A stretch of 9,337 nucleotides of DNA from Thermaerobacter marianensis (GTDB lineage Bacteria; Bacillota; Sulfobacillia; DYIH01; DYIG01). Positions 1 through 6,676 of the stretch are shown here, piece by piece. The translations under genes and the position numbers were made by a program. The notes below the pieces were generated by a model. That model was given only the letters and a program-made list of their open reading frames with translations, had not been told where the DNA came from and did no database searches. The stretch lies in NCBI GenBank assembly GCA_020723725.1, contig DYIG01000049.1, positions 1 to 9,337 of the forward strand. The letters run 5' to 3'. Every line of letters starts with the position of its first letter. Positions within the stretch are counted from its first letter, which is position 1.

Positions 1-309
1 CGGCATGATTTCATGGATACGGGGGTGAGGCCTTCCGAAACGGAAGGGTTAGTGAACTACCCAAGAACGGCTATTGGGGTGGAGGTCGCCGCCCTGTTCA
101 TTGAAGAAGGGCCGGAGGAAATCAAGATTAGCCTCAGGTCCAACAGCAGGGTGGATGTGAGCGCCGTGGCAGGTCATTTTGGGGGCGGGGGTCACGCCAG
201 GGCTGCCGGGTGCACTGTGAGGGGCAGCCTGGCCGATGTGAAGAATCGAGTCTTGCCCGTGTTGCGGCAGGCTGCTTCGGCGAAGCAAGGGGCGGGTCCA
301 TTTGAGTGA
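1..309 (+). CDS. nrnA: NrnA-type DHH/DHHA1 oligoribonuclease (nanoRNase/pAp phosphatase), C-terminal end only
   Basis: This is the 3' end of a gene entering from the left edge in frame from base 1 to TGA at 307-309; about 102 residues are visible. NrnA-family enzymes degrade 2-5 nt RNA fragments to mononucleotides and dephosphorylate 3'-phosphoadenosine 5'-phosphate in the cytoplasm. The visible part is the DHHA1 substrate-binding domain. It includes GLVNYPR near residue 18, a segment like the family's KVSLRS strand (IKISLRS), and the diagnostic glycine loop GGGGHARAAGC beginning at visible residue 61. The catalytic DHH half lies outside the window. The gene overlaps the start of truB by 8 bases, which suggests translational coupling. 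Placement next to truB and ribF is common in Firmicutes, where rbfA-nrnA-truB-ribF follow infB. The family call is firm. Other DHHA1 proteins such as RecJ are less likely because of this context. Confidence 0.9.
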   Translation, partial: RHDFMDTGVRPSETEGLVNYPRTAIGVEVAALFIEEGPEEIKISLRSNSRVDVSAVAGHFGGGGHARAAGCTVRGSLADVKNRVLPVLRQAASAKQGAGPFE

Positions 310-1249
310 TAGTCTGGATGGGATCCTGAACCTTATCAAACCCCCCGGAATGACCTCTCACGATGTCGTTGACTACGTAAGGAAAATGTTCAAGATAAAG
401 CGTGCTGGACATACCGGGACGCTGGACCCCGGGGCTGTTGGCGTGCTGCCTGTGTGTGTTGGGAGAGCGACAAGGGCCAGCGAATACCTTCTGGGCAGCG
501 ACAAGGTGTACCGGGCAGTGATGATCCTGGGCATGACTACTGATACCTATGATACCCAGGGTAAGATCGAGTCTGAGACTGACGCCTCGAATGTATCGCT
601 GGCAATGGTGGAAAATGCCCTGGAGGGGTTCCGCGGCTTGATCTTGCAGGCGCCGCCGATGGTCTCTGCCGCCAAACATAAGGGCCAAAGGCTTTATGAG
701 TTGGCCCGAAAGGGCATCGAAGTGGAGCGGGAGACCCGCCCGGTAACGGTATATTCCATCGATATTGTCGATTGGCAGCCCGGCCGACAGGCGCGTGTGA
801 TCGTCGACATCACGTGTTCAAAGGGGACTTATGTGCGTTCGATTTGCCACGATGTTGGCCAGGTCCTTGGTTGCGGGGCCTATCTCCATTTCCTGGTGCG
901 CGTGAAACACGGTCCGTTTTCCATTGGTGAAGGGGTTACTCTGGAGGAACTAACGGCTGCTGAGGGTGGTCTTAGATACCTGATACCCCTGGAAAGCGCC
1001 CTCTCCTTTATGCCCCGGGTTACCCTGAAGGGCGAAGAAGTTAAAAGGGTTTTTAATGGTGCGAGGCCGGGCCCCCGCCCTGTCACGGACATAGCCGGGC
1101 TCAATGGGGCGCCTGTTGCTTCCAGGCGGGTGAGGCTCCTTGACCCCGAAGGGAGGCTTGTCGCCGTAGCACGGGTTGAAACCCAGGGTGGCAGCCAGGT
1201 TGTCGGTTTGCGTCCGGAAAGGGTGTTTGGGGGTAATGCCGGTGGTTAG
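302..1249 (+). CDS. truB: tRNA pseudouridine(55) synthase TruB
   Basis: TruB isomerises U55 in the T-loop of tRNAs to pseudouridine. The 315-residue length is normal for the family. The catalytic motif GHTGTLDPGAVGVLPVCVG contains the nucleophile Asp42. DKVYR (Tyr70) matches the conserved stacking Tyr of the active site, and CSKGTYVRS (Arg179) matches the conserved Arg motif. RLYELARKGIEVERE is the typical linker into the central strand. The C-terminal part (about 240-315) looks like the small PUA-like extension. The start is TTG at 302, overlapping the nrnA stop, with a purine-rich AAGGGGCGGG upstream as a weak SD. The next in-frame ATG (codon 17) would remove part of the conserved KPPGMTSHDVV segment, so the TTG start is preferred. 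The 3' end overlaps ribF by 14 bases. Confidence 0.96.
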   Translation: MSDSLDGILNLIKPPGMTSHDVVDYVRKMFKIKRAGHTGTLDPGAVGVLPVCVGRATRASEYLLGSDKVYRAVMILGMTTDTYDTQGKIESETDASNVSLAMVENALEGFRGLILQAPPMVSAAKHKGQRLYELARKGIEVERETRPVTVYSIDIVDWQPGRQARVIVDITCSKGTYVRSICHDVGQVLGCGAYLHFLVRVKHGPFSIGEGVTLEELTAAEGGLRYLIPLESALSFMPRVTLKGEEVKRVFNGARPGPRPVTDIAGLNGAPVASRRVRLLDPEGRLVAVARVETQGGSQVVGLRPERVFGGNAGG

Positions 1250-2156
1250 GGTGATGGCAATAGGATTTTTCGATGGCGTTCACGCCGGCCACCGGCGCCT
1301 GTTGCAATCGCTGGTTCGCAACGCCAGGGAAAAAGGGGCGCGGGCGTCCGTGCTCACCTTTGAACCCCACCCGGATCGGGTCATAAAAGGCCAGGCTCCG
1401 CCTTTGTTGACAGACCTTGAGGAGAAGAAGGAACTGATCGCCAGTATTGGTGTAAGGGAGATCGTTGTCAGGGGATTCACTCCCGAGCTTGCGGCCCTTT
1501 CGGCCGATGAATTTGTGGAGCGGGTTCTGTGGCCGGAGTTCAACCCTGCCGAAGTGTATGTTGGCTATAACTTTACCTTCGGGCGAGCCGGTTCGGGGTC
1601 GCCGAGGCTGTTACGGCTGTGGGGAGATCGTCTGGGTTTTATGGTCAGGGAGTTCCCGCCAGTGTTGCTGGATGGAGAACCTGTCTCAAGCACCATGATT
1701 CGCGGTCTCATTGAGCAAGGGGATGTCTCACGGGCGGCGCAATGCCTCGAAAGGCCATATTCCCTCTCGGGAAAGGTGGTTCCAGGGGACGGGCGGGGGG
1801 CCCAGTTGGGTTTCCCCACCGCGAACATTGAGGTTCCCACGGGGCGTTGCCTGCCAGCCAACGGGGTGTACGCGATCAGGTTTGAACTGTTGAGTCAAGG
1901 GGTGGTTTTATCCGGCGTGGCCAACCTGGGCGTTCGGCCTACTTTTATCAGCGCGGATCGTTCCTGTTCACCATGTCTGGAGGTGCATGTATTCGATTTT
2001 ACGGGAAATCTTTATGGTGAAGCCGTGCGCGTTTCCTTTATCGGGCGCATCAGGGGTGAACACGCCTTCAGGTCCGCTGAGGAACTCAAAGGGCGTATTG
2101 GTTTGGATATCCAGGAGGCCAGGAATTTGCTTGCTTGCCCAAAGGCTATGTGTTAG
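1236..2156 (+). CDS. ribF: Bifunctional riboflavin kinase / FAD synthetase RibF
   Basis: RibF phosphorylates riboflavin to FMN and then adenylylates it to FAD. The N-terminal nucleotidyltransferase domain (about 1-160) shows IGFFDGVHAGHRRLL near residues 9-23, carrying the HxGH-type motif (His16, His19). It also shows VSSTMIRGLIEQGD near residue 150. The C-terminal flavokinase domain has LGFPTANIEVP with the PTAN motif at 194-197, followed by NGVYAI. The 306-residue length from ATG 1236 is typical. An in-frame ATG 60 bases upstream is too deep in truB, and ATG 1254 would leave almost nothing before the first core strand. ATG 1236 overlaps truB and lies just after a G-rich stretch, which suggests coupling. 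The last codons contain the probable rpsO promoter. Confidence 0.95.
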   Translation: MPVVRVMAIGFFDGVHAGHRRLLQSLVRNAREKGARASVLTFEPHPDRVIKGQAPPLLTDLEEKKELIASIGVREIVVRGFTPELAALSADEFVERVLWPEFNPAEVYVGYNFTFGRAGSGSPRLLRLWGDRLGFMVREFPPVLLDGEPVSSTMIRGLIEQGDVSRAAQCLERPYSLSGKVVPGDGRGAQLGFPTANIEVPTGRCLPANGVYAIRFELLSQGVVLSGVANLGVRPTFISADRSCSPCLEVHVFDFTGNLYGEAVRVSFIGRIRGEHAFRSAEELKGRIGLDIQEARNLLACPKAMC

Positions 2157-2159
2157 AAT
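2131..2159 (+). promoter_or_regulatory. Probable sigma-A promoter for rpsO (extended -10)
   Basis: TTGCTT at 2131-2136 is separated by 17 bases from TAGAAT at 2154-2159. The bases TGT immediately before the -10 box supply an extended -10 TGn element. The weak -35 is thus offset by a five-of-six -10 plus TGn. Transcription would start near 2166, giving a leader of only about 25 bases before the rpsO ATG. The element lies inside the ribF stop region, so rpsO can be expressed separately from the upstream block. This is a sequence match only. Confidence 0.6.
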
Positions 2160-2191
2160 TTCGGCGGTGTATTTCCAGGGGAGGTTCTTTG

Positions 2192-2461
2192 ATGCTGAAC
2201 ATTGAGAAGAAGACTGAAATCATAAACGAGTATCGTCGGCACGGAATGGATACCGGCTCGCCGGAGGTACAGATAGCCCTTCTGACAGAGAGGATCAATC
2301 AGCTGACAGATCACTTGCGCCACCATTCGAAGGATTTTCACTCACGGCGCGGACTGATGAAAATGGTTGGCCAGAGACGCAGACTGCTTAATTACCTGAA
2401 AGCCACAAACAGCAAGAAGTTCAACGAAGTGGTGGAGAGGTTGGGTTTGAGGGTAAAATAA
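2192..2461 (+). CDS. rpsO: Small ribosomal subunit protein S15
   Basis: S15 is a primary 16S rRNA-binding protein of the 30S subunit platform and contributes to a bridge with the 50S subunit. The 89-residue product matches the usual 88-89 residues and is all-helical. It carries the family core: DTGSPEVQIALLTERI near residues 20-35, LTDHLRHHSKDFHSRRGL after it, and the basic RRRLLNYL segment with the final KF and LGLR motifs. An in-frame ATG at 2135 is rejected because it lies inside ribF. ATG 2192 has a strong SD, AGGGGAGG, at about 2177-2184 with normal spacing. An intrinsic terminator follows at once, so this may be a monocistronic unit with partial read-through into pnp. The rpsO-pnp order is widespread in bacteria. 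Confidence 0.98.
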   Translation: MLNIEKKTEIINEYRRHGMDTGSPEVQIALLTERINQLTDHLRHHSKDFHSRRGLMKMVGQRRRLLNYLKATNSKKFNEVVERLGLRVK

Positions 2462-2489
2462 GGCGGTTGGTTCCGCCTTTTCTTCTTTT
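2460..2489 (+). terminator. Rho-independent terminator between rpsO and pnp
   Basis: AAGGCGG (2460-2466), loop TTGGTT, then CCGCCTT (2473-2479) forms a 7-bp perfect stem. The following bases to 2489 are T-rich, with only C interruptions. The stem begins within the rpsO stop codon. No clear new promoter is seen between it and pnp, so pnp is probably fed by read-through or by a promoter I cannot recognise in 2490-2530. Confidence 0.85.
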
Positions 2490-2548
2490 GCTGGCGTCTT
2501 TTCCCGTCCTTTCAGCCTGGCCCCCAATCATAGAAGGAGGAAAATTAT

Positions 2549-4873
2549 TTGCTCGATAGGAAACAGTTTAGCTTTGAAATCGCGGGTCGTCCTTTGTTGG
2601 TCGAGACCGGCGAGTTGGCGCGTCAGGCGAACGGTTCGGTTCTTGTTTGCTACGGAGAGACTTGCGTACTCGTAACCGCCGTTGGCTCCAGGGAAGCACG
2701 GGAAGGAATCGATTTCCTCCCTTTGCGTGTAGATTTCGAGGAAAGACAGTATGCGGCAGGCAAGATCCCCGGCAGCTTTTTCAGGCGTGAGGGGAGGCCC
2801 TCGGAAAGGGCCATACTCTGCGGCCGGTTGATCGACAGGCCCATCAGGCCACTGTTCCCCAAGGGTTTACGTAATGAGGTTCAGGTTATGGCTACGGTGC
2901 TTTCATTTGACGGGAACAATTTCCAGGAGTTATGCGGGATCTTGGGGGCGTCTTTAGCGCTTTCCATTTCGGATATCCCGTTCCAGGGGCCAATCGCTGC
3001 AGTCATGGTCGGTATGATTGACGGGAAGTTCATCATTAACCCTGTGGCTGAGGATCTCCTTAAGAGCGAAATGGAACTCATGGTCGCCGGGACCAAGGAC
3101 GCCATTATCATGGTGGAGGCCGACATGAATGAGATCCCTGAGGATAAGGTCATTGAGGCCATTGAGTACGCCCATGAGGAGATAAAGCGCCTGGTTGCCT
3201 GGCAGGAAGGCATAGTCGCGGAGATAGGGTTGCCGAAGATGGAGTTCACGCCTCATTCCATCAGCGCTGATTTGGAGCGGCGGGTTCGGGATGAAGGCAC
3301 TTCCGTCATCAAGGCGGCGCTTTTAAACCCTGACAAGCAGGAGAGGGAGCTGGCCCTCGCTGAAGCGCGCAAGCAGGTCAAGGAGGCGGTCCTGGCCGGT
3401 TTCGCAGAGGCGGCCCAGTTGGGTGAGGCTGCTGCGAGCGTGTCTGACAAGGATATCGAGGCTGTTATAGGGGACATAGAGAAAGAGGAAATGCGTCGGC
3501 TGATTCTGGAGGAAGGGCGGCGCGTCGATGGGCGTGGCCTGACGGAGATTCGGCCGATATACTGCCGTGTGGGGCTCCTGCCGAGGACACACGGTTCCGG
3601 GCTTTTCACGCGAGGACAAACACAGGTCCTCGCGGTGGCGGCTCTGGGTTCAGTGGGTGGCCGCCAGGAGATGGATGCTATTGGTGAGATAGAGGAATAC
3701 AAGCGCTACCTTCACCACTACAACTTCCCCCCGTTCAGCACCGGAGAGGTCAAACCCCTGCGGGCACCAGGTCGGCGTGAGATCGGTCACGGGGCACTTT
3801 CCGAGCGGGCGCTGGCTCGCATGATACCGCCAAGCGAGGAATTCCCCTACACGATACGTCTTGTTTCCGAGGTGCTGGAGTCCAACGGGTCTACGTCGAT
3901 GGCATCGGTGTGCGGCAGTACACTGGCGCTGATGGATGCCGGGGTGCCAATCAAGCGTCCGGTGGCGGGGATCGCGATGGGGCTTATCAAAGAAGGAGAC
4001 AAGGTTGCGGTCCTTTCCGATATCCAGGGTATTGAGGATCACCTGGGGGATATGGATTTCAAGGTTGCCGGCACACAGAACGGCGTTACCGCCATGCAGA
4101 TGGATATCAAGATCACCGGTGTTAATCGAGAGATCCTGAAGAAAGCCCTTGACCAGGCACATGAGGGGCGTATGTACATTCTGGGCAAGATGCTTGAGGT
4201 CATGCCTGAGCCGCGCGCGGATCTCTCACCCCATGCCCCCCGTATTATTATCATGAAGATTCACCCGGACAAGATTCGGGAGGTCATCGGGCCCGGTGGG
4301 AAGATGATAAACAAGATCACGCAGGAATGCGGGGTCAAGATAGACATAGAGGACGACGGCAAGGTCTATATATCCGGCTTGGTTGATGGCGGGCAGAAAG
4401 CCTATGACATGATCAGGGATATAGTCAGGGACCCGGAAAAGGGTGAGATCTACCTCGGAAAGGTCACCAGGCTGCAGTCCTTCGGTTGCTTTGTGGAGAT
4501 TCTTCCGGGTAAAGAGGGCCTGGTTCGCGTTGCCGAGCTTGATACCGAATACGTCCCCAAGGTTGAAGACGCTGTTACGGCCGGTGATCTGATTCTGGTA
4601 AAGGTTATCGAAATAGATGATCAGGGCAGGGTTAACCTTTCCCGGAAGCAGGCCTTACGGGAAAAACCGGAGAGGAAGGATGAAGAGGTGCGGCAGCCGC
4701 GTCCTGAAGGCGCTTCCAGCCCTGCAGAGGGTGGCGAAGGGGCGCCTCGCCGCGGAGGGTTCTCCGGGGGCGGGGGACCAGGCAGGCGGAACGGTTCCGG
4801 TGGTTTTGGCGGTGGCGGGCCGAGGCGCGGCAATTTCGAGCGCAGCGGTAGCAGGGAGCCGAGAGGCCAATAG
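2549..4873 (+). CDS. pnp: Polyribonucleotide nucleotidyltransferase (PNPase) with a Gly/Arg-rich C-terminal tail
   Basis: PNPase degrades RNA 3'-to-5' by phosphorolysis, releasing nucleoside diphosphates, as a cytoplasmic homotrimer. Domains in order are: first RNase PH core (about 10-140, with FFRREGRPSE), helical linker (about 145-320), and second RNase PH core (about 320-540). The second core carries the catalytic stretch SDIQGIEDHLGDMDFKVAG, with Asp497, Asp503 and Lys505 matching E. coli Asp486, Asp492 and Lys494. A KH domain follows with its GPGG loop at 581-584, then an S1 domain from about 632 to 702. The TTG start at 2549 sits 8 bases after GAAGGAGG (2533-2540), an excellent SD; no ATG nearby fits. 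At 774 residues it is longer than the usual 700-720. The excess is a low-complexity tail from about 704 to 774 rich in Gly, Arg, Pro and Glu, with RGG-like repeats. It is followed after 3 bases by the M16 peptidase gene. Confidence 0.97.
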   Translation: MLDRKQFSFEIAGRPLLVETGELARQANGSVLVCYGETCVLVTAVGSREAREGIDFLPLRVDFEERQYAAGKIPGSFFRREGRPSERAILCGRLIDRPIRPLFPKGLRNEVQVMATVLSFDGNNFQELCGILGASLALSISDIPFQGPIAAVMVGMIDGKFIINPVAEDLLKSEMELMVAGTKDAIIMVEADMNEIPEDKVIEAIEYAHEEIKRLVAWQEGIVAEIGLPKMEFTPHSISADLERRVRDEGTSVIKAALLNPDKQERELALAEARKQVKEAVLAGFAEAAQLGEAAASVSDKDIEAVIGDIEKEEMRRLILEEGRRVDGRGLTEIRPIYCRVGLLPRTHGSGLFTRGQTQVLAVAALGSVGGRQEMDAIGEIEEYKRYLHHYNFPPFSTGEVKPLRAPGRREIGHGALSERALARMIPPSEEFPYTIRLVSEVLESNGSTSMASVCGSTLALMDAGVPIKRPVAGIAMGLIKEGDKVAVLSDIQGIEDHLGDMDFKVAGTQNGVTAMQMDIKITGVNREILKKALDQAHEGRMYILGKMLEVMPEPRADLSPHAPRIIIMKIHPDKIREVIGPGGKMINKITQECGVKIDIEDDGKVYISGLVDGGQKAYDMIRDIVRDPEKGEIYLGKVTRLQSFGCFVEILPGKEGLVRVAELDTEYVPKVEDAVTAGDLILVKVIEIDDQGRVNLSRKQALREKPERKDEEVRQPRPEGASSPAEGGEGAPRRGGFSGGGGPGRRNGSGGFGGGGPRRGNFERSGSREPRGQ

Positions 4874-4876
4874 GGT

Positions 4877-6172
4877 ATGAGGGTGTTTACCTATCACAAA
4901 AGTGTCCTGCCCAGCGGTTTGCGCGTTGTCACTGAAGAGATCCCGCACGTGCGTTCAGTTTCCATTGGCATATGGATGGGTGTTGGTTCCCGGCATGAGA
5001 CGGATGATCAGGCCGGGATATCGCACTTCATCGAGCACCTGCTTTTTAAAGGGACGGAAAAACGTAGCGCCAGAGAGGTGGCCGAGACGATGGACGCCAT
5101 CGGCGGTCACCTCAATGCCTTTACCGGGAAGGAGTACACCTGCTACTACGCCAAGGTTTTGGACGAACACTTCGATACAGCCGTCGACCTTCTTTCGGAT
5201 TTAGTTCTGCATGCCAAGCTTGATCCGGCGGATGTCGAGAAGGAACGTAACGTCATTCTCGAAGAGATCATGATGTATGAGGACTCGCCGGAGGAGTTGT
5301 CGCACGACATGTTTGCGCAGGCCATCTGGCCGGGCAGCTCGCTGGGTCGGCCCATTCAGGGGTCGGTTGATACTGTTCAGAAAATCACCCCTTATAATAT
5401 CCAGGGTTTTTACAGGCAGCACTACCTCCCCGGCAATACTGTCATCGCTGTTTCCGGGAATGTCAGCCATGAAAGGGTTGTGGAGGAGGTGGCCAGGAGG
5501 TTCCCCGAGGGGAACGGTTTAGGCCATGAGGGTGGTTCGGCAGCCCTTGATCAGGTTATCAAAGCCTCGCCGCAGAATGTCCTGCGGGAGAAGGACATAG
5601 AACAAGTGCATATCTGTATCGGCGCTGAAGGGCTCTCCTTGCGGGATGAGCGGCTGTATGAGTTACACCTTTTAAACAACATACTTGGTGGGGGGACCAG
5701 TTCCCGCCTCTTTCAGGAGGTGCGGGAAGAGCGCGGCCTGGCTTACTCCGTATATGCCTTTAATAGCTCTTATAGAGATGCCGGCATGGTGGCGGTTTAT
5801 CTGGCTTCGGGCCCCGGCACGGTCGGGGAGGCGCTTGAGGTGGTGCGGAAGGAACTCTCCCGCTTTCCGCAGGAAGGTGTCAAGCCGGAGGAGCTTGCCC
5901 GTTGCAAGGATCAGGTCAAGGCCGGGCTTCTGTTGAGCCTTGAGAATACCTCCAGCCGGATGACCCACCTTGGGAAGGGTGAGCTCCTGAAAGGCGAGAT
6001 CCTGAGCCCGGATGAGATAATCGATCGGGTGGAGCGGGTTACAGAGGAAGACATCGTTGCCTTAGCGGCGGAGATGTGGGATGAAGGTCGGCTTGGGCTT
6101 GCGGCTGTTGGTCCTATCGGCAAGGCGGCTGCCGATCTTACTTTGGAGGGGCGCAATGGAAAAACGGTCTGA
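4877..6172 (+). CDS. M16-family zinc metallopeptidase (MlpA/YmxG-like, processing-peptidase type)
   Basis: The 431-residue protein has the two-lobed M16 layout. The N-terminal lobe carries the inverted zinc site HFIEH (His50, Glu53, His54), with the distal ligand Glu130 in ERNVILEEI, at the spacing seen in mitochondrial processing peptidase beta. The C-terminal lobe has GGGTSSRLFQEVREERGLAYSVYA near 271-294, the conserved Arg/Tyr region that helps hold the substrate. All ligands are present, so it should be an active single-chain M16B-type peptidase. I see no signal peptide, so it is probably cytoplasmic. ATG 4877 lies 3 bases after the pnp stop with only a weak SD, suggesting coupling to pnp. 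In Bacillus subtilis the pnp region also contains an M16 gene (mlpA), which supports orthology. The substrate is unknown. Confidence 0.93.
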   Translation: MRVFTYHKSVLPSGLRVVTEEIPHVRSVSIGIWMGVGSRHETDDQAGISHFIEHLLFKGTEKRSAREVAETMDAIGGHLNAFTGKEYTCYYAKVLDEHFDTAVDLLSDLVLHAKLDPADVEKERNVILEEIMMYEDSPEELSHDMFAQAIWPGSSLGRPIQGSVDTVQKITPYNIQGFYRQHYLPGNTVIAVSGNVSHERVVEEVARRFPEGNGLGHEGGSAALDQVIKASPQNVLREKDIEQVHICIGAEGLSLRDERLYELHLLNNILGGGTSSRLFQEVREERGLAYSVYAFNSSYRDAGMVAVYLASGPGTVGEALEVVRKELSRFPQEGVKPEELARCKDQVKAGLLLSLENTSSRMTHLGKGELLKGEILSPDEIIDRVERVTEEDIVALAAEMWDEGRLGLAAVGPIGKAAADLTLEGRNGKTV

Positions 6173-6557
6173 AGGCGTGGATCGCTTAGAACATATTTTT
6201 CAACTGCAGGCCATGTTTGACGAGGACCTGGCCAAGCGCCGGGGTTTGGACTACGACCTGAGCACCTGGGTGCAGAAAGAGGTCCTGGCGATCATCTCGG
6301 AGCTGGGGGAGCTGCTTGATGAGGTCAACTTCAAGTGGTGGAAAAACCCCAAGCCGGTGGATAAGGGTGCCCTGTGAGAAGAGATGGTCGATATCCTCCA
6401 CTTCTTTGTGAGCATTTGCCTGAAGGCGGGGTTTACTGCCGAGGACATCTACCAGGCCTATCTATCCAAGAATGAAGAGAATTTCCGTCGGCAGCGCGGG
6501 CAGTCCGACAAGCCAGGGTATGCCCTCCCGCATGGTGAGGGTGGGAGGCGGGGTTGA
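6156..6557 (+). pseudogene. dUTPase_2/MazG-like all-alpha NTP pyrophosphatase, interrupted by an in-frame TGA at codon 74
   Basis: Family enzymes hydrolyse dUTP or related NTPs to the monophosphate plus pyrophosphate, using Mg2+ held by ExxE and ExxD motifs. ATG 6156 overlaps the M16 gene by 17 bases and has a good SD, GGAGGGG, at 6145-6151. Codons 1-73 include the first motif SELGELLDE (Glu49, Glu52) and the FKWWKNPKP segment typical of this family. Codon 74 is TGA (6375-6377). The same frame then continues without a shift into EEMVDILHFF (Glu76, Asp79, the second metal motif) and a normal C-terminal helix up to TGA 6555-6557, 133 codons in all. Ending at TGA 6375 would leave a 73-residue fragment lacking half the metal site. 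A CGA-to-TGA change would explain the stop, since Arg or Lys is expected there from my memory of relatives. Recoding as selenocysteine is possible because selD is adjacent, but I found no convincing SECIS. A sequence error is also possible. Confidence 0.68.
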
Positions 6558-6587
6558 GGTTACGGGGCTGAGTGCGGTGCGGCGTGT

Positions 6588-6627
6588 GGCCCGTCCCGTT
6601 TCGCGGGTTGCCATAGGTCTCTTTTTT
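6588..6627 (+). terminator. Possible weak terminator after the pnp-M16-pyrophosphatase block
   Basis: CCCG (6595-6598) and CGGG (6604-6607) form a short stem with a five-base loop, and a run of six T follows at 6622-6627. The stem is only 4 bp and the T-run is about 14 bases away, so this is weak. It sits in the otherwise empty convergent gap where termination of the plus-strand block is expected. Confidence 0.25.
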
Positions 6628-6630
6628 CAC

Positions 6631-6676
6631 AATCAGAAAATCAGAAAATCAGAAAATCAGAAAATCAGAAAATCAG
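6631..6676. repeat. Tandem octamer repeat, AGAAAATC x5
   Basis: Five perfect head-to-tail copies of AGAAAATC occupy 6635-6674. A partial copy (AATC, 6631-6634) lies before them and AG follows. The array overlaps the last bases of selD: the selD stop codon (minus TGA, plus TCA at 6673-6675) is made from the last unit. It is AT-rich inside a GC-rich neighbourhood and reads as CTGATTTT repeats in the selD transcript. It looks like a slippage-prone simple repeat; I see no function for it. Confidence 0.9.

Noticed and set aside
134..688. A 184-residue minus-strand open frame across nrnA and truB.
   Set aside because: It is antisense to two firmly identified genes, has a composition typical of a shadow frame, and has no recognisable domain or SD.
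2135..2191. A longer start for rpsO at ATG 2135.
   Set aside because: It lies inside ribF, overlaps the proposed promoter, and adds 19 residues absent from S15 proteins. ATG 2192 has a strong SD.
2490..2548. A separate pnp promoter between the rpsO terminator and the pnp SD.
   Set aside because: The stretch is pyrimidine-rich and I could not find a -10/-35 pair worth reporting.
6375..6427. Candidate SECIS hairpins after the TGA of the dUTPase-like gene: GAGAT-GGTCGAT-ATCCTC (6381-6398), TGG/CCA within AGAAG/CTTCT, and GCC-TGAA-GGC (6418-6427).
   Set aside because: The first has a GG-starting loop but begins only 8 nt after the TGA and has a bulge. The second has no G at the loop start. The third is a good small hairpin but lies about 43 nt away. 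None matches the clear element seen in selD, so recoding is not claimed.
6631..6676. The short repeat array as a CRISPR.
   Set aside because: The units are 8 bp and directly adjacent with no spacers.
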